Source: Acinetobacter terrae (lineage in GTDB: Bacteria > Pseudomonadota > Gammaproteobacteria > Pseudomonadales > Moraxellaceae). Taken from it: a DNA stretch of 64,000 nucleotides. Each line of letters opens with the position of its first letter. The first letter of the stretch is position 1. A program made the position numbers and the translations under genes. Positions 9,600 to 19,650 of this stretch are shown piece by piece. The stretch spans positions 1 to 64,000 of the forward strand of contig NZ_JABERI010000015.1 of assembly GCF_013004375.1 (NCBI RefSeq), written 5' to 3'. The notes under the pieces are model-generated. The model did no database searches. It saw only the letters and a list, made by a program, of their open reading frames with translations, and had not been told where the DNA came from.

Positions 9600-11054
9600 A
9601 TGACGGTTCAAACCTTCATTCCAAATAGTGCCCAAGCTGCTTCAGAAAACACTGTTACCCAGCCACAGCACACCCCAGCCGACGGATCAGTGAAAAAACT
9701 GTATATCGAAACGCAAGGGTGTCAGATGAATGAGTATGACAGTCATCGTATGGCAGACCTGTTGGGCGACTCACACGGTTATGTGTTAACGACTGATCCG
9801 AAGGAAGCCGATATTCTGCTAATGAATACCTGTTCGATTCGTGAAAAAGCCCAAGAGAAAGTGTTCTCTGAACTGGGTCGCTGGCGCAAACTGAAAGAAA
9901 AAAATCCTGACCTGGTGATTGGGGTTGGCGGTTGTGTGGCTTCGCAAGAAGGCGACAATATTCAAAAACGTGCGCCTTATGTCGATATGGTTTTTGGCCC
10001 ACAAACCTTGCACCGTTTACCGCAAATGCTGGATCAGCATAGCGATCAAATTGAAAAACCAAAGAAAGATAAAATCAAGCTGGTGGATATTTCTTTCCCG
10101 GACATCGAAAAATTCGACTTTTTACCTGAACCGCGTGTTGAAGGTTACAAAGCTTTTGTTTCGATTATGGAAGGCTGTTCAAAATACTGTTCTTTCTGCG
10201 TGGTGCCTTATACCCGTGGTGAGGAAGTTTCACGTCCTTTAGATGACGTACTTGCTGAAATTGCAGGTTTGGCTGAAAAAGGCGTACGTGAAATTTCGCT
10301 ACTCGGTCAAAACGTCAATGGCTACCGTGGTGAAACGTTTGAAGGCAATATCTGTACATTTGCAGATTTACTGCGTTTAGTCGCTGAAATTCCGGGCATT
10401 GGTCGTTTACGTTACACCACTTCACATCCGCTTGAATTTAATGATGATTTAATTCAGTGTTACCGTGATTTACCACAAATGGTTTCACATCTGCATTTGC
10501 CAGTACAAAGTGGTTCAAACGATGTATTGAAAGCGATGAAACGTAACCACACCATCGATGTCTATATCGAGAAGATTAAAAAGTTACGTGCAGTCCGCCC
10601 TGATATGCATTTATCTTCAGACTTTATTATTGGCTTCCCCGGTGAAACTGATGAACATTTTGAAGAAACCTATCAATTCATCAAAGATTTGGATTTCGAC
10701 CATTCATATAGCTTTATCTATTCAAAACGTCCGGGTACGCCAGCATCTGAATTACCAGACAGTACTCCTGAAGATGTGAAAAAAGAACGTCTTGGCAAAG
10801 TACAAAAATGGATCAAACGCTCAAGTATTGATAAAACAGATGCCATGCTTGGCACCATCCAACGTGTTCTTATTGAAAAAGTTTCCGACAAAGATCCAAA
10901 CCTGTTGGTGGGTACTGCCGATAACACCCGTTATGTATCCTTCATTGGTGATCCAGCTTGGGTTGGGCGTTTTGCAGAGATTGAGATTACCGAAATTAAA
11001 ACTTTGAATTTTGTTTACGGTGAGCTATTGAATCTTGAGCCTGACGTGGCGTAA
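9600..11054 (+). CDS. miaB: tRNA-2-methylthio-N6-dimethylallyladenosine synthase
   Basis: Radical-SAM methylthiotransferase that converts i6A37 to ms2i6A37 in tRNAs reading UNN codons. The ATG at 9600 follows AGGAG and gives 484 aa; the upstream in-frame start at 9567 has no such site. The N-terminal UPF0004 domain has cluster cysteines C41, C78 and C112. The radical-SAM motif CSKYCSFC places C193, C197 and C200. A C-terminal TRAM domain follows. It begins the conserved run miaB-phoH-ybeY. Confidence 0.96.
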   Translation: MTVQTFIPNSAQAASENTVTQPQHTPADGSVKKLYIETQGCQMNEYDSHRMADLLGDSHGYVLTTDPKEADILLMNTCSIREKAQEKVFSELGRWRKLKEKNPDLVIGVGGCVASQEGDNIQKRAPYVDMVFGPQTLHRLPQMLDQHSDQIEKPKKDKIKLVDISFPDIEKFDFLPEPRVEGYKAFVSIMEGCSKYCSFCVVPYTRGEEVSRPLDDVLAEIAGLAEKGVREISLLGQNVNGYRGETFEGNICTFADLLRLVAEIPGIGRLRYTTSHPLEFNDDLIQCYRDLPQMVSHLHLPVQSGSNDVLKAMKRNHTIDVYIEKIKKLRAVRPDMHLSSDFIIGFPGETDEHFEETYQFIKDLDFDHSYSFIYSKRPGTPASELPDSTPEDVKKERLGKVQKWIKRSSIDKTDAMLGTIQRVLIEKVSDKDPNLLVGTADNTRYVSFIGDPAWVGRFAEIEITEIKTLNFVYGELLNLEPDVA

Positions 11055-11093
11055 TGTAAGGTGATCAGTAAGATCATTTTATAAGGAATTCTC

Positions 11094-12167
11094 TTGACTG
11101 CAGCGATTCGACGTACAGTAAATTTTCCTGGTGTTTCAATGGAGCGTTTAAAAGGCATGCTTGGTGCTTATAACGGTCACTTGAAACAAATCGAACAACG
11201 TTTAGATGTCCAAATTTCCCATCGAGGTGATGTATTTTTCATCGATGGGAAACTCGATGCAGTAGAGAGAGCCGAAACCCTCTTGATGCGTCTGTATGAA
11301 GAAACTGAAATTACCCAGCAAATTAGTGCTGACACCTTGCATCTGATGATTCAAGGTAGTCAGACGGATCGTGAATTACAGATTGATCCAGATCAGGAAC
11401 ATACCGGTCTGGATGATGTCTGGTTACAAACCCGTAAAGGTCGCATTAATCCGCGTGGCGCGAATCAAAAACGCTATGTACAACGTATTTTACAAAGTGA
11501 TATTTCATTTGGTATTGGTCCTGCCGGTACAGGTAAAACTTACCTTGCTGTGGCAGCGGCAGTCGACATGCTGGAACGCAATGAAATTCAGCGTATTCTG
11601 CTGGTTCGTCCTGCGGTAGAAGCCGGTGAAAAACTCGGCTTTTTACCGGGTGATTTAAGCCAGAAAATCGATCCATATTTGCGCCCGCTTTACGATGCCC
11701 TGTATGAAATGCTGGGCTTTGAAAAAGTTGCCAAACTGATTGAACGTCAAGTGATTGAAGTTGCGCCCCTCGCCTATATGCGTGGTCGTACCCTCAATCA
11801 TTCTTTCGTGATTTTAGATGAAGCGCAAAACACCACACCTGAACAGATGAAAATGTTTCTGACCCGTTTAGGTTTTGGTTCACGCGCGGTGATTACCGGT
11901 GACATTACGCAGGTCGATTTACCGCGTGGTCACCAATCTGGTCTAGCGCATTGTTTACGTGTACTTGAGCCAATTGCTGAAATTCATATCACTCGTTTCC
12001 ATTCTCGTGACGTGGTTCGTCATCAGCTGGTACAAAAAATTGTCGAAGCGTATGAAGGATGGGACAGTGAACAACACCGTCTTAGTGCTGAAGCACGTGC
12101 AGAACGCAAAGCGCGTCAGGAAGCCTTGATTGCTGAAAATAATGCGGCTGCCGATGCCCAAGACTAA
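11094..12167 (+). CDS. ybeZ: PhoH-like ATPase YbeZ
   Basis: Cytosolic PhoH-family NTPase, thought to work with YbeY in rRNA processing and ribosome quality control. Walker A is GPAGTGKT at 142-149, and Walker B is in FVILDEAQNTTPEQ. The N-terminal 90 residues form the KH-like part of this family. It begins with TTG preceded by AAGGAATTCTC, and there is no ATG near enough to compete. It lies 40 bp after miaB and 20 bp before ybeY, so it is likely one operon. Confidence 0.93.
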   Translation: MTAAIRRTVNFPGVSMERLKGMLGAYNGHLKQIEQRLDVQISHRGDVFFIDGKLDAVERAETLLMRLYEETEITQQISADTLHLMIQGSQTDRELQIDPDQEHTGLDDVWLQTRKGRINPRGANQKRYVQRILQSDISFGIGPAGTGKTYLAVAAAVDMLERNEIQRILLVRPAVEAGEKLGFLPGDLSQKIDPYLRPLYDALYEMLGFEKVAKLIERQVIEVAPLAYMRGRTLNHSFVILDEAQNTTPEQMKMFLTRLGFGSRAVITGDITQVDLPRGHQSGLAHCLRVLEPIAEIHITRFHSRDVVRHQLVQKIVEAYEGWDSEQHRLSAEARAERKARQEALIAENNAAADAQD

Positions 12168-12186
12168 GATCATTTAAGGATTCATT

Positions 12187-12669
12187 TTGAAACTTAGTCT
12201 CTCGCTCCAACAAGACTTTCAAGCTCCAGAGCTTGTGCTGAAACGTGCTTATATCAAGAAAGTGATTGAAACAGCACTTCGTTATATCGATGTCGATCAA
12301 GATTGCGAAATCGGGATTGCCTGTGTTGATAATGACGAAAGTCATAAATTGAATTTGGAATATCGCCAAAAAGACAAACCGACCAATGTGTTGTCTTTCC
12401 CCAGTGATATTCCAGAAGAAATTTTACCCATGCTTAATGCATGGCCGATGGGTGATTTGGTGATTTGCATTCCTGTGGTTTTGCAAGAAGCCATTGATCA
12501 AAGCAAAACTCCAATTGAGCATTTCACCCATATGCTGGTTCATGGTGTATTGCACTTAATGGGCTATGACCATGAAACTTCAGAAGCAGATGCTGAAGAA
12601 ATGGAAGCTTTGGAAATTAAAATTTTGGCAAAGTTGGGATTTGATAATCCTTATACAGAGCAAGACTAA
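12187..12669 (+). CDS. ybeY: endoribonuclease YbeY
   Basis: Single-strand endoribonuclease needed for 16S rRNA 3'-end maturation and 70S quality control. The zinc site H-x3-H-x5-H is complete as H119, H123 and H129 in [13 protein letters not shown]. The family stretch TNVLSFP is near residue 66. At 160 aa it is of normal length. The start codon is TTG after TAAGGA, the same start type as ybeZ. It is the last gene of the operon, with a terminator 15 bp on. Confidence 0.95.
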   Translation: MKLSLSLQQDFQAPELVLKRAYIKKVIETALRYIDVDQDCEIGIACVDNDESHKLNLEYRQKDKPTNVLSFPSDIPEEILPMLNAWPMGDLVICIPVVLQEAIDQSKTPIEHFTHMLVHGVLHLMGYDHETSEADAEEMEALEIKILAKLGFDNPYTEQD

Positions 12670-12681
12670 AACCCATTCAAT

Positions 12682-12709
12682 AAAAAAGCGGGCTTAGGCT
12701 CGCTTTTTT
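12682..12709 (+). terminator. terminator of miaB-ybeZ-ybeY
   Basis: Stem AAAAAGCG-GGC paired with GCT-CGCTTTTT around a short TTA loop, ending in a T run 13 bp after ybeY. Confidence 0.85.
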
Positions 12710-12721
12710 AATGCCTTATAT

Positions 12722-12759
12722 TCTCTCTCCTTTTTAAAGAAGAGGATTAGGGAGAGGAT
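12722..12759. repeat. palindromic intergenic repeat, copy A
   Basis: Imperfect inverted repeat with arms of the CTCTCTCC and GGAGAGGA type around a TTTAAAG core. Two relatives with CTCCC/GGGAG-type arms lie at 13299-13349 and 22902-22957. It resembles the dispersed CTCTCC-rich elements seen between Acinetobacter genes. Confidence 0.45.
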
Positions 12760-12916
12760 TTATTTCCATACGATTTCTACCAATATTCTTATAGAAACAT
12801 AGAAAACCCCTATTTTTTCATACCTTTTTAAACCAGATTGACTATTCTTTGCTTGCAAAAGAAACATCGTCTCCCTTATAAAAGAGCAACCTCAATAAAA
12901 TAAAAAATAATACAGA

Positions 12917-13219
12917 ATGAAATACATTGTAATTTTTAAAGCAAAAATAAATGTTTTAGATGATGAATATTCTAGAACAGCCCAACTTTTACGTGAAAAA
13001 GCACTTACACAATTCAATTGCCAAAAATTTGAAGCGATCACCGAAAATGACTTTGAGATTGCACTGTCATATTGGAACTCTTTAGAAGATATTCAAACTT
13101 GGCATAAAGATGCAGAACATCAAGTTGCGCAGCGTTTAGGCAAAGAAAAATGGTATAAAAGTTTTAGTGTTGAAATTTGTGAAATTCAGAAAAGTTATAC
13201 GGACTTAAATGCTAAATGA
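12917..13219 (+). CDS. antibiotic biosynthesis monooxygenase (ABM)-domain protein
   Basis: A 100-aa protein with the ferredoxin-like ABM pattern: a first strand YIVIFKAKI, a helix, a second strand, then SYWNSLEDIQTWHKDAEHQVAQ, which is typical of this fold's W-x-H-x-D-x-H-x-x-A helix. Members range from small monooxygenases to haem-degrading enzymes and to proteins without known activity, so the role cannot be set. No strong ribosome binding site. It is flanked on both sides by palindromic repeats and is transcribed alone. Confidence 0.75.
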   Translation: MKYIVIFKAKINVLDDEYSRTAQLLREKALTQFNCQKFEAITENDFEIALSYWNSLEDIQTWHKDAEHQVAQRLGKEKWYKSFSVEICEIQKSYTDLNAK

Positions 13220-13298
13220 CAATTAATTAGAACAAAATTCATTTATAAATTATTAATCTTCTCATTCCTCTTCAAAAGAGAACTCTATTTTACTTATT

Positions 13299-13349
13299 CT
13301 CCCTCACCCCCTTGCGGAACAATATTCCTCATCCCATAGGGAGAGGGAG
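13299..13349. repeat. palindromic intergenic repeat, copy B
   Basis: A seven-bp perfect arm pair CTCCCTC/GAGGGAG, with further CCC/GGG pairing inside. It belongs to the same class as the repeats at 12722 and 22902 and sits between the ABM gene and the end of the tonB-like gene. Confidence 0.45.
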
Positions 13350-13362
13350 TCTTATTAGATGA

Positions 13363-14241
13363 TTAACGCACTTCAAACTCTGCTTCAGCCGGATCAAAAC
13401 GCCAGGTTCTGACAATACGCAGTTCTGAAATATCTTTCATGCCTTGATCAAAACCACCAAAGGGTGCCGCTTTACGCACCGAGGTTTTTGCGGCTTCATC
13501 CAATAAAGCATGACCGGAACTATCAATCAGGCGAATGGCACGAATCCCGCCATTTCTATTCAAAATCACCATTAAACGAACTTCTCCTGCCAAGCGTTGC
13601 ACTTTTGCAGCATCGGGATAATAACGGTTACCGTAAAATTCAACTTTTTGACGGAATTTTTCTAAATAAGCGGCTGAAATATCCTGCTTGGCTTGAATAC
13701 CATCTACAGTTTTAATCTTTTGCTGACGGCTAAAATTTTGCTGACGTTGTAAATATTGCGCTTCCAAACTTGCCACCATCGCGGCTTTAGCTTGGAACTG
13801 ACTATTCAGCGCTTCCATGGCCTTTTTACGCTGATTCTGTTCAGCTTCCTTTTTCCAGCTTAAAGTCGTCATTAAGACTTTTTCTTCAAAGCTTAATTCA
13901 CGCTTTTGCTGTAATCGTTCTAAACTTTCTTGTTGTTGCTCACCTGCACTTTGTTCAAGCATCGGTGCTGGCATATCACTCGACATGCGATGTGCTTCGC
14001 GGAAGGTTCCAGAGCCTTGCTGATCTGCCTGCGCAAGAAAATCGGCATTTTCAACTTTATCTTTACTCGGGCGTAAAGTCACCGCAATTTCTTTCACTGC
14101 TGCATCACTTTCTTCCGGCATTGCAAATTGCAGTGTCAAAATCATTAAATGTAGAATGGCAGCCAAAATAACTGCGCTTGTGAAAATAGGATCTTTCCAC
14201 CATACATACATTAAAGGTGCAAAACTGATTTTCTTAAGCAT
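13363..14241 (-). CDS. TonB-like energy transducer
   Basis: Inner-membrane-anchored periplasmic protein that would pass proton-motive force to an outer-membrane receptor. There is one N-terminal membrane segment (about residues 19-39), then a long Gln/Glu/Lys-rich, probably coiled-coil region in place of the usual Pro-rich linker. A C-terminal TonB domain follows, with YPDAAK, GEVRLMVILNRNGGI and the LLDEAA..SVRKAAPF pattern. The start at 14241 is chosen because residues encoded upstream look non-coding; no candidate has a good ribosome binding site. ExbB/ExbD are not nearby, so it may use a distant pair. Confidence 0.82.
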   Translation of the reverse strand: MLKKISFAPLMYVWWKDPIFTSAVILAAILHLMILTLQFAMPEESDAAVKEIAVTLRPSKDKVENADFLAQADQQGSGTFREAHRMSSDMPAPMLEQSAGEQQQESLERLQQKRELSFEEKVLMTTLSWKKEAEQNQRKKAMEALNSQFQAKAAMVASLEAQYLQRQQNFSRQQKIKTVDGIQAKQDISAAYLEKFRQKVEFYGNRYYPDAAKVQRLAGEVRLMVILNRNGGIRAIRLIDSSGHALLDEAAKTSVRKAAPFGGFDQGMKDISELRIVRTWRFDPAEAEFEVR

Positions 14242-14486
14242 CACATTAAACCGACAAAATGTCTGGTCCCCAAACTGCATAAAGCAGTATAAAATAAACA
14301 CAGTCTTCATTTTTGAATAAAAAACGAGAATTCAATCAACAAGCGAACTGTAGACAATTAAAATCATGAAAATGGTGCAATTAATTTTGCTAAACTGCAA
14401 GATTGAATACTTGTATTTTTAATACTTTTCGACAAAATCCATCATCTCTCGAAGCCTAAGAAGATTCACTTGCTAGGATGCCCCAT

Positions 14487-15164
14487 ATGCAAACGCTAAT
14501 ATCCAATATCTCGAAACGTATACGTCAAGTGTACCAAAAAGCCGAGGGATTTATTGAAGATGAGCGTGAATTTCCATTATCTCAAGTTTTTCTGAATGCA
14601 ACGTTCCAGCGTTTTGTGACTGACAATGTCTCTATGTTGAAAGATTTACATGCCGATCTGCATGATGACTGGCTACGCTTATATGCAACGATGGATGTCA
14701 AAGGTTTATACATCACCCTTTCAGTCGATTTAAAACTGGTGCAGATGGAGCTGAATAAAGACACCCAGCTTATTGTGTTTGAACAAATCAGTGACACCGA
14801 AGTGATTGAAGCAAAATACAAAAATATATTTCAAAAGCTTGCTGTAAAATTTGCTTTATTTTTCTACCAAAAAGTCTTAAATCAAGATCCTTTGGGCATG
14901 ATTCTGGAAAAGCTCAATGTCATTAAGGTCAAAGATGATTTACTGCATTTAGACCTCAACCGCTGGCTGGGTAAAAAGCGTTCCATCATCGACACTTTAG
15001 CCAAAGTCCATGTCAACCATGCGGTTTTACGTGAAGCTGAACTGGTGGTTATGGGCAATGTGAATCTGACTGCGCTATTTAGAAAAATGTCCGAAGAACC
15101 GGTGGATGATTGGGATATAGCAGATCTTGCTGAAACTGAAGTCAGTCCGCTTAAACAAAAATAA
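14487..15164 (+). CDS. hypothetical protein, about 225 aa
   Basis: Not recognised. It is a cytosolic, mixed alpha/beta protein with no signal peptide. The N-terminal third has an amphipathic helix. The middle (LYITLSVDLKLVQMELN) looks like paired strands, and residues 115-150 look like a long helix. Start 14487 is preferred over 14478 because AGG then sits nine bases away instead of overlapping. It is divergent from the TonB-like gene. Weak resemblance of the layout to SCP2-like UbiJ proteins is not enough to name it. Confidence 0.7.
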   Translation: MQTLISNISKRIRQVYQKAEGFIEDEREFPLSQVFLNATFQRFVTDNVSMLKDLHADLHDDWLRLYATMDVKGLYITLSVDLKLVQMELNKDTQLIVFEQISDTEVIEAKYKNIFQKLAVKFALFFYQKVLNQDPLGMILEKLNVIKVKDDLLHLDLNRWLGKKRSIIDTLAKVHVNHAVLREAELVVMGNVNLTALFRKMSEEPVDDWDIADLAETEVSPLKQK

Positions 15165-15329
15165 GCTGAATTTTTTTTCATGATTAAAATCTGTATTTTT
15201 AACTGGAAAAAAACTACATAAAGATACAGATTAGACAAAATTTCGAATTTTATCTTCATAATCAAAGCGCATAATAGCAATCAAGCAAAAAAATGCACTT
15301 TATTCAAACTTCATAGGAACACTTTACTT

Positions 15330-16043
15330 ATGGCTCACAATGTATTGAAAACAATCGCGTTAGCATCTGGTGTAAGCACTACACTGTTGTTTGCTGGTTT
15401 CTCAAGCCAAGCATTTGCCATGAGTCCATTCCAGGCAAGTTATCAATTTAGCTATAATGGCAAAAATATGGGCTCGGCAACGCGTACTTTAAGTAAGTCG
15501 GGGAATAACTGGACTTATGTTTTTGCTGCCAAAGCAGGTGCTATTGCTTCTGCAACGGAAACCAGTCATTTTAGCTTAAATGGTAACAATATCATTTCAA
15601 ACAACTTTAGCCGAAGCAGCAAAATTTTGGTGCACAACAACACCATGAGCATTAAATTTAATCCAAATGCTAAAACCATTAACACCAAGAAAGATGACAA
15701 AGCACGTTCTTTTGCTTGGAAATCTGGTGTTCTGGATGAGCTAAATGCTGAATTGCAACTTCGTGAAGACTTAAAAGCTTCAGGCTTAAAATCAAGTTAT
15801 GCAATTGCCGATGCCAAAGAAGTTGAATCACGTCGCTTTGTAAAACAAGGCACTGAAAAAGTTAAAACCTCTTACGGTACGTTTGACACCATTAAAGTGG
15901 TGATGAAACATGACAAACCAAACCGCGATACGATTTTCTGGTTAGCACCTAAACTTGACTATGTTCCAGTGAAAGTTTCTCACCAAGATGGCAAAACATC
16001 GTATGGTTTGTTGTTAACAGGCTATAAAGGCTCAATGAATTAA
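15330..16043 (+). CDS. DUF3108 domain exported protein
   Basis: A 237-aa secreted or periplasmic protein. The signal peptide runs to SSQAFA-MSP near residue 30. The body starts with the DUF3108 pattern FQASYQFSYNGKNMGSATRTL, followed by alternating strands and the C-terminal TIFWLAPKLDYVPVKVSHQDG block typical of the family. The fold is expected to be a beta-barrel-like lipid- or polymer-binding protein, but no activity is known. AGGA lies 12 bases before the start. Confidence 0.85.
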   Translation: MAHNVLKTIALASGVSTTLLFAGFSSQAFAMSPFQASYQFSYNGKNMGSATRTLSKSGNNWTYVFAAKAGAIASATETSHFSLNGNNIISNNFSRSSKILVHNNTMSIKFNPNAKTINTKKDDKARSFAWKSGVLDELNAELQLREDLKASGLKSSYAIADAKEVESRRFVKQGTEKVKTSYGTFDTIKVVMKHDKPNRDTIFWLAPKLDYVPVKVSHQDGKTSYGLLLTGYKGSMN

Positions 16044-16122
16044 TCGATTTGATCAATTTCGCTTGCATTTTTTGAGAGCCTTTTTAAAATACGCTTTTGC
16101 TTGAAAAAGCATCTGCCCTTAG

Positions 16123-16710
<588 letters not shown>

Positions 16711-16728
16711 GTTTCGAATTGAATTTTA

Positions 16729-16756
16729 AAAAGAGCGCTTAGGCGCTCTTTTTTTA
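16729..16756 (+). terminator. terminator of xpt
   Basis: Perfect stem AAGAGCGC/GCGCTCTT, loop TTAG, followed by seven T residues 20 bp after the xpt stop. Confidence 0.92.
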
Positions 16757-17235
16757 TATTAATCTTTTAGAGGTTATTCATTAATTAAAATATCTATGCG
16801 ATTAACTATAGTCAAGTCTGACTACACGTTGTTTCCAACTTTCTCATGTACGAACAGCCCCCCTCGTATCTTTAAATTGAAATTGACTTAATTCTGATTT
16901 TTGACGTGCTAAAGCTACATCTGTTTGAGTGATGATGTGTGTTCTCATACACGTATGTGCAAATATTTCATTTACTTTTTTCAGAAGCTAGAGGGTTGTC
17001 ATAAATTACTCCACCCTACTTTTTTACCAAATCCTCAATGGGTTTTATGTATTCCACTTGAGTCCGTCTACATTACCCGCTTCAGGATGAGATGTAAGAA
17101 AATCTGAAATTCATTGTACTTTTTTTCTAATGATCCGATTGAAATGAGCTTCCAGAATAAGTACTACTATGGAATAGATTAATGCCGCTATATGCGATCA
17201 TTAAATCAACAATTTATATTCATATTATTGTAAGA
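16757..17235. other. intergenic, no gene seen
   Basis: About 480 bp between the xpt terminator and the hfa-like terminator. Frames are short (the longest is about 60 codons, at 16925) with no ribosome binding site and no recognisable protein. It may hold decayed sequence. Confidence 0.45.
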
Positions 17236-17270
17236 TAAAAAGGTCTAACTATCCGCAAATAGTTAGACCC
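17236..17270 (-). terminator. terminator of the hfa-like operon
   Basis: On the minus strand, an 11-bp perfect stem GGTCTAACTAT/ATAGTTAGACC with loop TTGCGG is followed directly by a T run, 23 bp after the last gene. Confidence 0.9.
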
Positions 17271-17292
17271 TGAATCATATTGAAGGGTGGAT

Positions 17293-17907
17293 TTATTTTA
17301 CGGTCACTGTAATGCTGCCTGTATTCACAGCGCCGATTGCTGAAGTTTTGATGCCGTCAATATGATTCTCGAATCCTCTTGTATTTACAGATGCATCAAT
17401 AGCGCCAGTATTAATGGCTAAATTCGCTGCGCTGTAATTACTCAGGGTTTCAGAGAATTGATCATAAACGTCGGTATTCAGTGATGCACTGATAGAGCTT
17501 TCGAGCTCTGACGACCGTTCAGAACGCCACTCTTCTAAAGTACGCGCCGCACTTCTTTCAGCATCAAGAGTTGCCTCTAATGTCCCCGTACTCACAGCAC
17601 TCAGGTTACCTTGCTGTAAGCTGATACTTCCTGTGTTCACGGCACCCAGTGCTGAAGTTTCTATCGCAAGTTTATCTCCCACATTATTTAGTGAATTAAA
17701 ACGCCCCTCTGTGTTGACGGTTGCATCAATATTATTGGTATTAATGGCTAGGTTAAGCGCACTACCATTTGCAGTCCTTTGAGATAAAAGGTTTAGGGTC
17801 GATTGCAAACCAGTATCTACAGTTACATTATTATCTTGAGCATTTGCCATAACTGCACTGGACAGGAAGGCGACGGATAAGGCGATTGTTTTGATAGTCT
17901 TATTCAT
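17293..17907 (-). CDS. HfaD-like secreted repeat protein
   Basis: A 204-aa exported protein. The signal peptide is MNKTIKTIALSVAFLSSAVM with cleavage after ANA. Two internal repeats cover about residues 50-96 and 160-200. Each has N-L-A-I-N-T-x-x-I-D-A-(T/S)-V-N-T then a spacer and TSA-(L/I)-GAVNTGSI. A charged helical insert (about 115-135) separates them. Asn/Thr/Ser-rich short repeats of this kind are typical of beta-helical or amyloid surface fibre subunits. It is the third gene of a run whose middle gene encodes a CsgG/HfaB-type secretion lipoprotein, the same place HfaD has in Caulobacter. The name is by context and pattern only. Confidence 0.65.
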   Translation of the reverse strand: MNKTIKTIALSVAFLSSAVMANAQDNNVTVDTGLQSTLNLLSQRTANGSALNLAINTNNIDATVNTEGRFNSLNNVGDKLAIETSALGAVNTGSISLQQGNLSAVSTGTLEATLDAERSAARTLEEWRSERSSELESSISASLNTDVYDQFSETLSNYSAANLAINTGAIDASVNTRGFENHIDGIKTSAIGAVNTGSITVTVK

Positions 17908-17992
17908 AGTTATTTTCCTTTTCTAGTTTTGAAGTACTTCTCGCTAAGTACTTCTTTTTATAATGGGAGCGAGCCCATTTTTTATATATTTT

Positions 17993-19186
17993 TCAATCAC
18001 GCTGAGTGGTTGACCAATAATTTTCTACAACCTCTGGGTTGACATCCCACAGCATCGAAGTCTTCTCATTTTCTTTTTCTTTATTGCCTTTTTCTTCATT
18101 CATTTTGCTTGAAGAAGATGAGCCTTGTTTCTTGCTGATGTATTTAATCAGGTCTTGTTTGCTCATTTCAGGCTCGCCTTCAGGATTTTGAATCACCTCA
18201 GATTCTTTATTTTTAGGCGGCTTGGTATCTTTACTGGGTGAGTTGGTCGATTTATTTTTTTCATTAGATGAACTTGTATTATCTGAGGATGACTCCAGAA
18301 GAGATCTACTTGAATCCGCAGTGTTTTGTTTCTGGCTTTCCTTATATTTATACAAGGCAACAGAACTTCGCGTTAAACTTAAGCGGCCAAATTCAGGCGG
18401 TATTTCAGTGCGGCAGCTTTCAAATGTTGCAGGCGGAATAACCTGACTGAGCAATTCAAAGGTTGCCAGATTCAACATTTGGCGCAAAGCAAAGTTTGTT
18501 GCCTCCCGCTCTCCTTTACCGACCTGAATGTTCAATAAAGTATGGCCAGCGAACCTGCCTGCACTTATGCCGTAATCTTGTGCGGCAATTTGCTTCTGCA
18601 GTGAAACATTGGCAACGACTTTACTGCTGCGTGTATCGGTCAGAGATAAATCTAAACCGACCATAATCCGGGTTTGGCTATAATTGGGACCGACACCGCC
18701 AATCTGCATGTCCAGACCGCCGCCAGGAATAAAATCCAAACTGTTAATACTGCCTGTCACATAATAATCAGAAGCCTTAATTTGCCTTGGGTCGCGAATT
18801 CCCCACTTGGCTTCGCTTTCTATAATACGAGGATCACGCCGGTTCAATAAGCTAACACCAGCCTGAAATAACGCAGATTGCACCATATCTCCCGCACCTT
18901 GGGTCACCATTTTGCCACTGCCGCCATTCGTCACTACATCTTTGCCGGTTTGGTCTAAAATTGCTCCAACAGAGAAATTGACATCATTGCGCAGTTGTCC
19001 TTTCAGGCAAGATAAGGCCATATCAAAAGGGGTAAAAATATCGGTAATTGGTGGCCCCTGCACCAGACTGACAGGCTCCTTGTTTGAAAGTGCCATCCCC
19101 GTACACCCTGTCAGAAGATGGCTAAAAATGATCAAGATGCTCACAGAAGATATTTGTCTTCTATTCAACCGAGGGAAATTCAGCAT
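17993..19186 (-). CDS. hfaB: CsgG/HfaB-family outer-membrane lipoprotein
   Basis: Expected to form the outer-membrane channel or anchor through which curli-like or holdfast-attachment subunits are exported. The lipobox is LLTGC with acylated Cys28. Residues 40-280 carry the CsgG pattern: DQTG near 78, GAGDMVQSALFQAG, a DYYVTGSINSLDF strand, RIMVGLDLSLTDTRSSKVV, and NFALRQMLNLATFELLSQ. From about residue 288 to the end is a roughly 110-residue Ser/Lys/Glu/Asn-rich tail not found in E. coli CsgG. The gene overlaps the upstream small secreted gene by 7 bp, which suggests translational coupling. Confidence 0.8.
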   Translation of the reverse strand: MLNFPRLNRRQISSVSILIIFSHLLTGCTGMALSNKEPVSLVQGPPITDIFTPFDMALSCLKGQLRNDVNFSVGAILDQTGKDVVTNGGSGKMVTQGAGDMVQSALFQAGVSLLNRRDPRIIESEAKWGIRDPRQIKASDYYVTGSINSLDFIPGGGLDMQIGGVGPNYSQTRIMVGLDLSLTDTRSSKVVANVSLQKQIAAQDYGISAGRFAGHTLLNIQVGKGEREATNFALRQMLNLATFELLSQVIPPATFESCRTEIPPEFGRLSLTRSSVALYKYKESQKQNTADSSRSLLESSSDNTSSSNEKNKSTNSPSKDTKPPKNKESEVIQNPEGEPEMSKQDLIKYISKKQGSSSSSKMNEEKGNKEKENEKTSMLWDVNPEVVENYWSTTQRD

Positions 19187-19560
19187 AGTGACTCTCCCCC
19201 TGGTTGGGTGCTTAAGTTAGGGCATTGCTGATTATTTTGAGTGGTATTTGAATTTACAGATCCGTCATTCGCAGTATCATTCGAAATGTCTACACCGTTA
19301 TTTGAACCATTTATATTCACATTGCTAGTAGCTGAATTAACTGTACCTATAGAACTTGTCGATGTGCTATTTATTGTGGTTTTTCCTAGTCCAGAATAAT
19401 AATCTGAATCCATGAGTTCAATCAGATTTGCTTGGACTAAATTCTCATTGGAACGATTACTTGATGCTTTCCAGCGCTGACTCCACTCATCAGATGTTGC
19501 ATAAGTGTTACTCAGAAAACATAAGCAAAATAAACCCACATTGATCACTGATATTCTCAT
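19180..19560 (-). CDS. HfaA-like small secreted protein
   Basis: About 126 aa with a signal peptide (MRISVINVGLFCLCFLSNTYA). After a short charged part, residues 50-110 are a Ser/Asn/Thr-rich stretch with repeated strand-like units (TINSTSTSSIGTVNS, SNVNINGSNNGVDIS), ending in two Cys. This is the composition of an amyloid-type fibre subunit and resembles HfaA of Caulobacter. The ATG at 19560 is chosen because AAGGA lies 11 bases upstream, while the ATG at 19572 overlaps that site. It is first gene of the operon and overlaps hfaB. Assignment rests on position, size and composition. Confidence 0.6.
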   Translation of the reverse strand: MRISVINVGLFCLCFLSNTYATSDEWSQRWKASSNRSNENLVQANLIELMDSDYYSGLGKTTINSTSTSSIGTVNSATSNVNINGSNNGVDISNDTANDGSVNSNTTQNNQQCPNLSTQPGGESLC

Positions 19561-19622
19561 GATGTTTGCCATCCTTTGAGCTAAGATGTTTATTTATTTT
19601 TCGTTGAGTAATATTTAATTAG

Positions 19623-19650
19623 TAATGTTTAATTTCTATAACAAACATTA
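19623..19650. promoter_or_regulatory. inverted repeat upstream of the hfa-like operon, possible operator
   Basis: Perfect 8-bp arms TAATGTTT and AAACATTA separated by 12 bp, centred about 75 bp upstream of the HfaA-like start. On the minus strand, TATAGA lies in the spacer and could be a -10. Confidence 0.4.
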
